64,000 nucleotides of DNA from Leeuwenhoekiella aequorea. Lineage in GTDB: Bacteria > Bacteroidota > Bacteroidia > Flavobacteriales > Flavobacteriaceae. The stretch spans positions 186,001 to 250,000 of the forward strand of contig NZ_QOVM01000003.1 of assembly GCF_004104375.1 (NCBI RefSeq). Direction: 5' to 3'. A model generated the notes under the pieces. That model searched no databases. It saw only the letters and a list, made by a program, of their open reading frames with translations, and was not told the DNA's origin. Positions within the stretch are counted from its first letter, which is position 1; the number at the start of each line of letters is the position of its first letter. Below are positions 32,807-41,688 of the stretch, piece after piece. The translations under genes and the position numbers were made by a program.

Positions 32807-34153
32807 TTAAAAATTGTAACCTGGGTTTTGGTTTTCGAAGTTTATAAACTCATTTCCTTCAATCTCAGGAAGTGGTATAGGAAGTATGTATTGATCTACA
32901 CTTGTAATTGTAGGTTTTAACTCCATTGCTTTATCAAAACGAATTGCTGCAAACCAATCTGCCCCATTTTCAAAAGCCAGTTCTTTTATAATTTCTTCAA
33001 AAATTAAATCCAGTACTTCTGCTGTGGTGCTCGCAGTAGCATCATCATTTCCGGCTCTATTACGTATTACATTTAGGGGTGTAAGGCTCGCTTCAACACT
33101 AGCACCACTTCTGGCAAGTGCTTCAGATTTTATTAGATATATTTCTGAAAGTCTCATAAAATACGTGGGTCTATAGGTAGCCGTATTATTGGTTTTCAGA
33201 ACCGTTAATCCGGAATAGGTAATGGGTTGTCTGGGATCGCCAGTCATTAATTCTGGAAACCAGGTTGTACCAGCTCTACCAGTATAAAAGCGCTTTCTGT
33301 TGTTTTGATCTGTATCAGAATTTTCATCTCGATATAATTGTAATATTATTTCTGATGACGAATAACCTTTACTAAAAGCTTCGGAAAAAGTAGGCTCTAA
33401 AGATCTTGCACTATTATTAATAACAAGATCTGCAGCTGCTGCAGCGGCTTCATATTCGCCCATATAAAGTAAAACTCGTGCTTTCAATGCTTGAGCAGCT
33501 ACTTTAGACGCTCTGTAGTTCACATTAAAATCTGGAGCATTTGCAATAGCAAAATCTAAATCTGAAAGTATTTGTGTATAACATTCTTCTACAGTATTTC
33601 GAGCTTTACTTCGCGTCACAAAATTTACAGGCTCTGTTCTTAAAACAATACCTAATTCACTTGATCTATCGTAAAATTGACCAAAATAACGAAGTACATC
33701 AAATGTAGTCATCGCTCTTAAAAAATGAGCTTCACCTATAATTTCTGATCTTAGTGCATCACTAATTTCAGTATCCGGAAGCTTTTGAGTAAGATCTATA
33801 CTATTATTTGAAGCATCCATTACAGCGTAAATAATTTTCCAGAAACTATTTACATTAGAATTATCAGATTGCAAATCATTTTCTGCAAACTCTCCATTTG
33901 CTGTACCTCCACCGGCTGTACTCATCGTACCTATAAGAGCACTTGGTATTAATTCTGAATACATATAATAATGAGAAACTGTATAGGAAACCATTTGTCC
34001 ATATGCTCCATTGAGGAGTGCTTCTGCATCATCACTATTTTCAATAACATTATCTGGAACCAGATTGTTAGGTGGATCTTGATCTATTGCATCTACAATC
34101 TCACAAGAGACCGTAAGCAAAGCCAATAAACTATATATAATATATTTTTTCAT
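32807..34153 (-). CDS. SusD/RagB-family outer-membrane lipoprotein
   Basis: Surface lipoprotein that closes over a SusC channel and captures the ligand. It has 448 residues with Cys17 in T-V-S-C as the lipid anchor. TPR-like helices carry the family patterns NSIDLTQKLPD, IIGEAHFLRAMTTFDVLRYFGQ, KVAAQALKARVLLYMGEYEAA and YFMRLSEIYLIKSEALAR; the end NQNPGYNF is typical for RagB/SusD. It starts 10 bp after the SusC gene. The ligand is not known; no glycanase lies in the same operon. Confidence 0.93.
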   Translation of the reverse strand: MKKYIIYSLLALLTVSCEIVDAIDQDPPNNLVPDNVIENSDDAEALLNGAYGQMVSYTVSHYYMYSELIPSALIGTMSTAGGGTANGEFAENDLQSDNSNVNSFWKIIYAVMDASNNSIDLTQKLPDTEISDALRSEIIGEAHFLRAMTTFDVLRYFGQFYDRSSELGIVLRTEPVNFVTRSKARNTVEECYTQILSDLDFAIANAPDFNVNYRASKVAAQALKARVLLYMGEYEAAAAAADLVINNSARSLEPTFSEAFSKGYSSSEIILQLYRDENSDTDQNNRKRFYTGRAGTTWFPELMTGDPRQPITYSGLTVLKTNNTATYRPTYFMRLSEIYLIKSEALARSGASVEASLTPLNVIRNRAGNDDATASTTAEVLDLIFEEIIKELAFENGADWFAAIRFDKAMELKPTITSVDQYILPIPLPEIEGNEFINFENQNPGYNF

Positions 34154-34163
34154 GATTTATATT

Positions 34164-37100
34164 TTAGAATCTTAAGTTAATACCTAAGGTATATGCACTT
34201 TGTAATGGATATCTGTTTGTATCTCTACCAGACCCTGAGATATCATTATTAAATAAGGTTCCGCCCTGCGGATTTGCTCCTGGATAATTTGTTATTGTAA
34301 ACAGATTTTGAGCAACTCCGTAAATAGCTAAGCCATTTATAAACGAAAAACGGTTTAAAAATTCTTTTGAAAACTCGTACCGTAGATTAAGCGTATTTAA
34401 CCTCAAATAAGAGCCATCGTGAACATAAAAACTAGAGATGCTGCCATTACCATTGGGATCACGATAAACTGATCTCGGTACATTAGTAGGGTTTTCTGGT
34501 GTCCACGCATTAAGAACATCTGTTATTTTGTTTTCAGCAAAAAACGAACTTTGGAAATTCACATTTCGTGTCTGTGCAAACCACAATAAATCATTTCCTA
34601 TTGAATAACTAAATTGTGCAGCTAGAGAAAATTGCTTGTATCTAAATGTACTTGAAAAACCACCATACAGGTCTGGTTGCGCATCTCCTATAACCTCCTG
34701 ATCAAATGAAGAAATTATGCCATCAGGAACTCCATCTGGTCCAGAAATATCTCTGAACCTTATGTCACCAGGAGCAGTCTCATCATCTTGATATACACCT
34801 GCAGGTGCACTTGCATTAAGCGCATCGATAACAGCCTGATCTTGAAAAATACCATCTGCTCTATATCCGTAAATTAAACCTATAGGACTTCCTTCTCTAA
34901 GGCGCCCACCATTACCGGGTATACCAGTTACAAAACCTTCATCATCCTTGTAATCGTCGGCAATTTTTGTTAACTGATTTTTATTTTTTGTAGCGTTAAT
35001 ACGCAGATCCCAGCTAAAATCTTTTGATCTTATTACCGCTAGGTTTAACAAAAGTTCAAGTCCGGTATTCTTAGTTTCACCCACATTTGCAAGTATTGAA
35101 CCGGCACCGGTATTACCGGGAGGAATTACTGGGAAAATAGCATCTTTAGTATTTTTCTCATAATATCCAAACTCTCCTGAAATACGATCATTTAAAAATC
35201 CGAATTCTACACCAAAATCAAGTTGCTGCGTAGTTTCCCACTTTAATTTATCGTTTCCTAATTGCGTTAAGATTACAGCACTATTAGCTCCATAGGTATA
35301 CGTCTCATAGAGTGTACGCCATTGATATGCGCCAAAATCTTGTTGCCCCGTAGTACCTAAACTAGCTTTTAATTTTAGGTTATTAAGTGTTTTATTACCT
35401 TGTAGAAAGGCTTCTTCGGAAGCTCTCCAAGCTACTGCAGCGGCAGGGAAAAAGGCATATTTATTCTCCACGGCAAATTTAGAAGATCCATCTACTCGAC
35501 CTAAAACGGTTAATAAATAACGATCATCATAATCATAATGAACTCTACCAAAATAAGAATGCAATCCAGATCCCTGACTTGTAGATAAACCACCATTGCT
35601 CGAGGTAGCACTACTTACATTACTTAAAACGCCATTGCTAAAACCTTCACCAAAGGCTTTGTTATAAGACGAACTCACTTTTTCAAAAGTGGTACCTAAA
35701 ACACTTTCAATACTGTGTACATCATTAAAGGTTTTAGAATAAGTAAGATTCGAATTCCATTGTATAACAGAAGACTGTGTTCTACTGTCTTGAGCATACC
35801 CATCACCATCTCCTTGTAAACGGCTCCAGCCTCCTCGAGATAAATATTCTGGATAGTAGCTATTTTGATTTCCTGTATTATAATTTACAGAAAGTCTGGT
35901 TTCAGCCTTCAAACCATCTATTAATTCTAGTTGAGTAAAGAATGTTCCTAAAAATAGGAAAGTTTTATTTGTATTAATAGCTTGAGATAATGCTACAGGA
36001 TTTTCAAAGTTACTTCCTGTTGAAAATGAATAATTTCCATCTTCATCCAGTACAGGTAAATCTGGTCTATATATATAAATACGATCAAAAAGTCCTGAGT
36101 CTGTAGCGTCCTGATCTGAGTATGTGGTTTGCAGACGTGTACCAAAAGTCCATTTATCTGTCGCTTTTGTATTTAAATTTAAATTTAAAGTATATCGCTT
36201 TCTATTAGATCCTTCAAGGGCTCCTTGCTCGTTTAAAGCAGATAATGAGGACGAATATTGAGTCGTTCCATTACCACCGCGAATACTCAAGTTATAGTTT
36301 GTTGAAACCTGATTAGAAGGATTTAATTCTTCTTCCCAGTTTGTATCTGCTGTTCCAAAATAAGATCCATCTCTCACACTTTGAGAAAAAGCATCTGTAC
36401 TTGAGCTGTTATTCACAGCGGTAAGCCAAACTGCTTTAAACTGTTCTGCATTTAAAACATCAAGTGTAGGTGTATTTTGTACAGTAGTTGATGCGTTAAA
36501 CTCAAATTGAGTTTTTCCGTCTTTGCCTCCCTGTTTAGTTGTTATTACGATAACTCCGTTTGCAGCTCTGGAACCATAGATTGCTGCTGCAGATGCATCT
36601 TTTAGAACCGTAATAGATTTAATATCACTAGGATTAATATTTCCTATTGGGGTACTTAAGCCTTGATTATCTAATTCTTGCCCTAGATTACTACCTTCAG
36701 TTCCTCCAATAGGAATATTACTTTCAGATACTACAGGAATACCATCAATCACATATAAGGGCTGGTTAGATCCAAATAAAGAAGTGGTCCCTCGAATACG
36801 AATTTTTGATGCCGATCCAGGTTGGCCATTGGGCGAACTCACATTTACACCGGCAACTAAGCCTTGTAAACCCTGGTCTACATTTATAGTAGGAGATTGA
36901 TTCTGAAAACTTTCCATATCAACAACTCCTACAGAGCCTGTGATGTTTTCTTTTTTAACCTCTCCATAACCTATGACTACCACCTCACTCATCTCTTCAA
37001 GTGATTCTTTTAAAGTCACATCTATCTGGGTACGATTTCCTACTTGGGTTTCAAATTTTTCAAAACCTACATAGGTAAATACTAAGGTGCTTTCACTACC

Positions 37101-37631
37101 AGCATTAATACGATATCTACCATCAAAATCTGATGCACTACCACTATTAGATCCCTTTATCTTTACAGTCACGCCGGGAAGCGGCACACCTTTGCCATCT
37201 TTAATAACACCGGTAATTTGTGATTGCACTGTAGAACTAGCAGATTCTATACGTGTACTTATAGCAACATCTGCCGATGGCTTGAGTACAATAAGATTCT
37301 TTCTTATTATATAATCTGTGTTTGAAGATGCTAGAATTTTATCAAGAACTACTTGAATGTTTTCTTCATTCACATTTATATTCAGCAATTTATCTGCGCT
37401 TAATGTTTTCACATTATAGATAAATTTAAAATCGGTGATCGATTCTATTTTTTGCAATACCTGCTCAACGCTGGCATTGCTGAGATGGAGCGTAACCTTA
37501 TTCCGCTGGGAATAAGAATTTGCCTGCAAACTGAATAAGGATACAAAAAGTAATAGCGTAGTGATTTTCATCGCTAGAGAATGTTTGTGTAAACGAGACA
37601 TTATATGCCTCGTACAAATAGGGATTTTCAT
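34164..37631 (-). CDS. SusC/RagA TonB-dependent outer-membrane receptor with STN domain
   Basis: An 1155-residue TonB-dependent transporter. After a signal peptide (MKITTLLLFVSLFSLQANSYSQ, after about 20 extra N-terminal residues) comes an STN domain (residues 50-115, LSNASVEQVLQKIESITDFKF), which contacts a FecR protein. A CarboxypepD_reg domain (135-215) precedes a TonB box-like EMSEVVVIGYG and the plug (IRIRGTTSLFGSNQPLYVIDGIPV, SAAAIYGSRAANGVI). The rest is a 22-strand barrel ending LGINLRF. The STN domain and adjacent FecR/ECF sigma indicate substrate-induced expression. Confidence 0.95.
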   Translation of the reverse strand: MKIPICTRHIMSRLHKHSLAMKITTLLLFVSLFSLQANSYSQRNKVTLHLSNASVEQVLQKIESITDFKFIYNVKTLSADKLLNINVNEENIQVVLDKILASSNTDYIIRKNLIVLKPSADVAISTRIESASSTVQSQITGVIKDGKGVPLPGVTVKIKGSNSGSASDFDGRYRINAGSESTLVFTYVGFEKFETQVGNRTQIDVTLKESLEEMSEVVVIGYGEVKKENITGSVGVVDMESFQNQSPTINVDQGLQGLVAGVNVSSPNGQPGSASKIRIRGTTSLFGSNQPLYVIDGIPVVSESNIPIGGTEGSNLGQELDNQGLSTPIGNINPSDIKSITVLKDASAAAIYGSRAANGVIVITTKQGGKDGKTQFEFNASTTVQNTPTLDVLNAEQFKAVWLTAVNNSSSTDAFSQSVRDGSYFGTADTNWEEELNPSNQVSTNYNLSIRGGNGTTQYSSSLSALNEQGALEGSNRKRYTLNLNLNTKATDKWTFGTRLQTTYSDQDATDSGLFDRIYIYRPDLPVLDEDGNYSFSTGSNFENPVALSQAINTNKTFLFLGTFFTQLELIDGLKAETRLSVNYNTGNQNSYYPEYLSRGGWSRLQGDGDGYAQDSRTQSSVIQWNSNLTYSKTFNDVHSIESVLGTTFEKVSSSYNKAFGEGFSNGVLSNVSSATSSNGGLSTSQGSGLHSYFGRVHYDYDDRYLLTVLGRVDGSSKFAVENKYAFFPAAAVAWRASEEAFLQGNKTLNNLKLKASLGTTGQQDFGAYQWRTLYETYTYGANSAVILTQLGNDKLKWETTQQLDFGVEFGFLNDRISGEFGYYEKNTKDAIFPVIPPGNTGAGSILANVGETKNTGLELLLNLAVIRSKDFSWDLRINATKNKNQLTKIADDYKDDEGFVTGIPGNGGRLREGSPIGLIYGYRADGIFQDQAVIDALNASAPAGVYQDDETAPGDIRFRDISGPDGVPDGIISSFDQEVIGDAQPDLYGGFSSTFRYKQFSLAAQFSYSIGNDLLWFAQTRNVNFQSSFFAENKITDVLNAWTPENPTNVPRSVYRDPNGNGSISSFYVHDGSYLRLNTLNLRYEFSKEFLNRFSFINGLAIYGVAQNLFTITNYPGANPQGGTLFNNDISGSGRDTNRYPLQSAYTLGINLRF

Positions 37632-37685
37632 ACATTTACGTTGTTAGGTTAATTAATTTGAACTAGTTGACTTTACATTTATTAG

Positions 37686-37713
37686 ATCAGGGAATGTTGG
37701 CGCATTTCCTGAT
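37686..37713 (-). repeat. Hairpin between fecR and the SusC gene
   Basis: ATCAGGGAATG (37686-37696) pairs with CATTTCCTGAT (37703-37713), 11 bp with one G-U, around a 6-nt loop. In the minus (operon) direction no T-run follows, so it is not a classic terminator. It may protect or process mRNA. Confidence 0.45.
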
Positions 37714-37717
37714 TTTT

Positions 37718-38881
37718 TTATTTATTCGTTATCGTAATTAAAGTATTGGTGCGTGTAAATTTAAAAGGAGCATCCAGAGCAAAAGCTTCTAGGACCTCAT
37801 CAATAGTTTCTACATCAAAGCTGGCATTAAATTGATCTGTCTTAACACTGGTATTTTTATTAATGATTGTCACATTATATTTACGTTCTAGCTTCTGAAG
37901 AATTTCAGTAAATGTGGCTTCTCTAATAATTAATCTTCCTTCTAACCAAGCTACATGTTCCCAGATATTCGCATCAGCTACCAGTAGAGAACCTGCTTTA
38001 ATATTAAACGACCCTAATTGATTAGGTTTTAAATAAACCGAAGGATTTTGAGTAGATTTCTCATTATACATTTTTACAGAACCCTCTACAAGTGCTACTG
38101 TTACCTCTGCATTTTCGGTATAAGAATTCACATTAAAAGAAGTACCCAATACCTCAACATTTACACCCTGGGTATTTATAACAAAGGGCTGATCTTCCCG
38201 CTTGCTTACATTAAAATACGCTTCTCCATGTAAGGTGATCAATCGTTTCTCTCCACTTTTAAAAGCAATAGGATAGGTAATACGACTACCAGCATTAAGT
38301 CTTATAGAAGATCCATCTCCAAGCTTAAGTGTGAACATTTTACCGTGCGGTACGTTTAACGTATTGTAAGTAATGTCTTCAGAATTAAGTATTGGCTTAT
38401 AAATAAGTGTGTCTGCATTTTGCGAAGCAATTGCTTCCCCTGCCGAGTTAAAGAGCTGTTTAGTAGATTCGGTTTTTATAAATTCAACTTTTCCATCACC
38501 CGTTTCTACACTTAGTGAATTCACTGTACTAGAAGAATTAAAATCTGATGCAAATGGCTGATAATAAAAGTTGAGGAGTATACAAATACCTGCAACTGCA
38601 GCGACGGCAGCATAACGATAAAAAGATTTTCTGCGTGAGGTTTGTAATGGAATGACCGCTTTTCGGTCTTCGACTTTAACTAAAACTTCTTCCCAGGCAG
38701 ATTCAACATCTAGATTTTGCAATGTATGCAAATCTGTTCCTGCTGCTTTTAATTCTTTCAGCTTATTATAAAACGCTTTGTTTTCTGGAGTTTTATTTAT
38801 CCACTCTTCAATCCAAATACGATCTTCTGGACTAATCCTTCTGTTGAGATACTTTAAGAGTAAGCGTATTTCTTTCTTCAT
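37718..38881 (-). CDS. FecR-family anti-sigma factor
   Basis: Single-pass inner-membrane regulator of 387 residues. The cytoplasmic N-terminus (1-85, RISPEDRIWIEEWINKTPENK) binds the sigma factor. A membrane helix lies near residues 88-108 (YAAVAAVAGICILLNFYY), and the periplasmic FecR domain holds LKLGDGSSIRLNAGSRITYP and LHGEAYFNVSKREDQPFVI, followed by VLGTSFNVNSY. The C-terminal DUF4974-like segment (EILQKLERKYNVTI) contacts the STN domain of the receptor. Lies 102 bp downstream of the sigma gene. Confidence 0.93.
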   Translation of the reverse strand: MKKEIRLLLKYLNRRISPEDRIWIEEWINKTPENKAFYNKLKELKAAGTDLHTLQNLDVESAWEEVLVKVEDRKAVIPLQTSRRKSFYRYAAVAAVAGICILLNFYYQPFASDFNSSSTVNSLSVETGDGKVEFIKTESTKQLFNSAGEAIASQNADTLIYKPILNSEDITYNTLNVPHGKMFTLKLGDGSSIRLNAGSRITYPIAFKSGEKRLITLHGEAYFNVSKREDQPFVINTQGVNVEVLGTSFNVNSYTENAEVTVALVEGSVKMYNEKSTQNPSVYLKPNQLGSFNIKAGSLLVADANIWEHVAWLEGRLIIREATFTEILQKLERKYNVTIINKNTSVKTDQFNASFDVETIDEVLEAFALDAPFKFTRTNTLITITNK

Positions 38882-38983
38882 AGCAGCACCAATTAAAATC
38901 AGGTTCTACTAGTAAGAGTCATAAATATTTCTTTGGGGTGACGTGAATTGCGAAAAAAATTATAAAAAAGTAAAATTTAACAT

Positions 38984-39508
38984 TTAAACATCAAACAATA
39001 TCCATAATATTTGAACATAATTCATTGATTCACGCAAAATTCTGTACGCTTTTTTTATCTGGCTTTTTAATGTGTTCTTGGAAATTTCTAAACTTTCTGC
39101 AGCTTCAGAATATTTGTAACCGTGTATAACACACAGTTCAAATGCCTTTCGACATTCGCTAGGAAGCAAATTCAGTTCTTTTAAAACTAGTACAGATTCT
39201 TCTTCTTTAATTAGTTGTGACTCTTGGGATAGATTTTTAGAAGCTAGACGTTCTTCAGCCTTTGTAAGTGATTCTGTAACGGCATTTTGCTTCAAAAATT
39301 TTAAGCAACTGTGGTAAACACTTGTCTTTATATATGCCTCCAGATTATTGATGTGGGCAAGCGAATCAGCTTCTAGAAGTTTTACAAAAACATCCTGCAC
39401 AACATCTTTTGCATTGTCTTTATCTAGAACATAACTGTAAGCAAAGATGCAAAGGCTCGTGTAATTATCTTGAAAAACAGATTTTATTTCTCGCGTTGAG
39501 GTATTCAA
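38984..39508 (-). CDS. ECF sigma-70 factor of the FecI/RpoE type
   Basis: A 174-residue extracytoplasmic sigma factor with only regions 2 and 4. Region 2 has LCIFAYSYVLDKDNAKDVVQ and DVFVKLLEA (residues 20-52), and region 4 has LLPSECRKAFELCVIHGYKY with the helix-turn-helix EAAESLEISKNTLKSQIKKA (about 130-160). With FecR and the STN receptor it forms a surface-signalling circuit controlling the SusC/SusD/M16 genes downstream. First gene of this block. Confidence 0.93.
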   Translation of the reverse strand: MNTSTREIKSVFQDNYTSLCIFAYSYVLDKDNAKDVVQDVFVKLLEADSLAHINNLEAYIKTSVYHSCLKFLKQNAVTESLTKAEERLASKNLSQESQLIKEEESVLVLKELNLLPSECRKAFELCVIHGYKYSEAAESLEISKNTLKSQIKKAYRILRESMNYVQILWILFDV

Positions 39509-39732
39509 AAAAGTTAGGGCTTCTTTATGTTAAAGGCTAAATATAGTTTAGTTCTCGCAAAAAGTAGATCTCTATTCGAATTTTTACGAGGAATGCAATG
39601 AATACCGCAAAGTAATGAGCGTTTACATTTTTAAAACAGCCAATACCATTAAATCAAAAATGACAGGCTTAACATTTTATTTGAAATAATATCATTTCAC
39701 ATTTGGTAACTTCTATTTTTAAATATAATCTG

Positions 39733-41364
39733 ATGAAATCCTTTATAAATAATCCAAAAGAAGTAGTTAATCAAGGCTTGGAAGGCCTGCTTACAAATGC
39801 TAATCTTACCTATCTTGATAGCTTTCCTGAGATACGTGTAATTTTAAAAACAAATATTGATAAATCTAAAGTCTCAGTCATATCTGGTGGAGGTTCTGGT
39901 CATGAACCTGCTCATGCAGGATTTGTAGGAGATGGTATGTTAAGTGCTGCTGTATGCGGAGATATATTTGCATCTCCTTCAGTAGATGCCGTATTAGCAG
40001 CAATTCTTGCTACCACTGGTGATGCAGGCTGTTTATTAGTCATTAAAAATTACACCGGAGATCGACTTAATTTCGGACTTGCAGCAGAACAAGCTCGAGA
40101 TATGGGGATTCAAGTTGAAACTGTGATCGTAGGTGACGATATTTCTCTTGGTGAGGATGTAGAACAACGTGGTCTGGCAGGAACGCTCTTTGTACATAAA
40201 ACTGCTGGTGCTCTTGCACAAGCTGGTAAATCTTTATCGGAAGTAACAGCTATCGCTCGTAAAGTGGCAGATAATACCTATTCTATAGGATTGTCGCTTG
40301 AAGAAGGTCAAAAATTTCAAGATGTCGAAGAATCGCGTTTTGCAGAAGATGAAGCAGAATTAGGCTTAGGAATACACGGAGAGCCTGGAGTAGATAAAAT
40401 AAAAATGGCAACTGCAGATGAATTAATGAATCAGGCTCTCGACAAATTATTAGAATATTTACCCGAAAAACAATCCCAAAACTATGCACTGCTGCTTAAT
40501 AATTTAGGAAGCGTTACGCCACTAGAAATGAATATTTTATTGCGTGCTTTCAATAATTCTGATTTAGCTAAAAAAGTATCGTATCTAGTGGGTCCGGCAG
40601 CACTAATGACTTCGCTTAATATGAAAGGATTTTCGGTAACAGTATTAGAATTAGATGATGAAATTACAGAAGCGCTTCTAGAAAATGCCGCCCCGGTTTC
40701 CTGGTCTATTGCATCTTATGGAAATAAAAAAGCTGTCGAATCTCCAGAATTGCCAAAAATGCTTCAGTATGATTCTTCTTCTAATGCTGAAACATTAAAA
40801 TCTTTAGAGAATATCTTAGATGAATTAATTAGCACCGAAAAAGAACTCAACGCCATTGATGAAAAAGTAGGTGACGGTGATGCCGGCTCAACCTTCGCTA
40901 CAGGTGCAAAGAAAATCAAAGAGTTATTAGACAAACTTCCACTAGATGATCCCGGGAAGTTATTAATAACAATTGGTCGCATTTTGGCTCGAGAAACCGG
41001 TGGATCTAGCGGTGTACTTCTATCCATACTTTTTACACGAGCTGGTAACGCTTATAAAGAAAATACTGACCTGGGTAAATCTTTAGTTGCCGGACTGGAG
41101 AAAATGAAAGAGTTTGGTGGCGCATCAGAAGGTCAACGTACTATGATCGATGCAATGCAACCTGCTTTTAACGTGTTGAGCGATAGTGGTTCTTTAAAAG
41201 AGGCTACGAAAGCTGCACGAAATGGAGCCGATAAGACTAAGGAAATCACTAAGACTGAATTTGGTCGTTCGTCTTATTTGGGTGAAAATTCTCTAAAAGG
41301 AATTCCTGATCCCGGTGCTGAAGCTGTTGCACGTGTTTTTGAGCGCTTGACAAGTACCAACTAA
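39733..41364 (+). CDS. ATP-dependent dihydroxyacetone kinase, DhaK-DhaL fusion
   Basis: Phosphorylates dihydroxyacetone (and perhaps glyceraldehyde) to feed glycolysis. Start at the ATG 39733 (MKSFINNPKEVVNQGLEGL) gives 543 residues; the frame runs 10 codons further up without homology. DhaK spans about 1-325 with SGGGSGHEPAHAGFVGDG and His215 in GIHGEPG, the residue that binds substrate covalently. DhaL spans about 340-540 with GDGDAGSTFATGA near 380 and GGSSGVLLS. A one-chain enzyme of this kind uses ATP rather than PTS phosphate. tpiA is elsewhere in the window. Confidence 0.93.
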   Translation: MKSFINNPKEVVNQGLEGLLTNANLTYLDSFPEIRVILKTNIDKSKVSVISGGGSGHEPAHAGFVGDGMLSAAVCGDIFASPSVDAVLAAILATTGDAGCLLVIKNYTGDRLNFGLAAEQARDMGIQVETVIVGDDISLGEDVEQRGLAGTLFVHKTAGALAQAGKSLSEVTAIARKVADNTYSIGLSLEEGQKFQDVEESRFAEDEAELGLGIHGEPGVDKIKMATADELMNQALDKLLEYLPEKQSQNYALLLNNLGSVTPLEMNILLRAFNNSDLAKKVSYLVGPAALMTSLNMKGFSVTVLELDDEITEALLENAAPVSWSIASYGNKKAVESPELPKMLQYDSSSNAETLKSLENILDELISTEKELNAIDEKVGDGDAGSTFATGAKKIKELLDKLPLDDPGKLLITIGRILARETGGSSGVLLSILFTRAGNAYKENTDLGKSLVAGLEKMKEFGGASEGQRTMIDAMQPAFNVLSDSGSLKEATKAARNGADKTKEITKTEFGRSSYLGENSLKGIPDPGAEAVARVFERLTSTN

Positions 41365-41379
41365 TTAAAAACTTTTGCT

Positions 41380-41610
41380 ATGCTGCAATTAAAGATTGAT
41401 AATTCTCAAGACTATTGGGTTTTAGAAGATCGAGTTAAATCCCTTCTGATACCTTCAGAAATCTGTATAGATAACTCCGTGACAGTTCCGCAGGTGCTTG
41501 ATGATAATAAGTTGGTCTCTGGCGTAGAGGCTATAAATAAATATCTCGATGATTTAGAAAGCTTTACAAAACAATGGTATGCGTGTCGATGTGATATGTT
41601 TCCGCTGTAA
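41380..41610 (+). CDS. Small protein with C-terminal Cys pair
   Basis: A 76-residue protein starting 15 bp after the kinase stop, so probably cotranscribed. The centre VTVPQVLDDNKLVSGVEAINKYLDD resembles the cis-Pro half of a glutaredoxin fold (V-P-Q-V ... G), but the N-terminal C-x-x-C is absent. Instead the end reads WYACRCDMFPL, with a C-x-C. I do not recognise a named family. A redox or metal-binding accessory of the kinase is a guess. Confidence 0.6.
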   Translation: MLQLKIDNSQDYWVLEDRVKSLLIPSEICIDNSVTVPQVLDDNKLVSGVEAINKYLDDLESFTKQWYACRCDMFPL

Positions 41611-41649
41611 TCCTTTTAAAATTATAAAGCGTAATATTTACATTTAATA

Positions 41650-41683
41650 CTGTATTTTTAGCATTCATTTGCTAAAAATACAG
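41650..41683. promoter_or_regulatory. 14-bp perfect inverted repeat just upstream of the GH2 gene
   Basis: Arms CTGTATTTTTAGCA and TGCTAAAAATACAG flank a 6-nt loop and end 5 bp before the ATG at 41689. No T-run follows on the plus strand, so it is not a normal terminator. As DNA it is a strong operator candidate; as RNA it would be a hairpin at the start codon. Confidence 0.6.
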
Positions 41684-41688
41684 TCATT

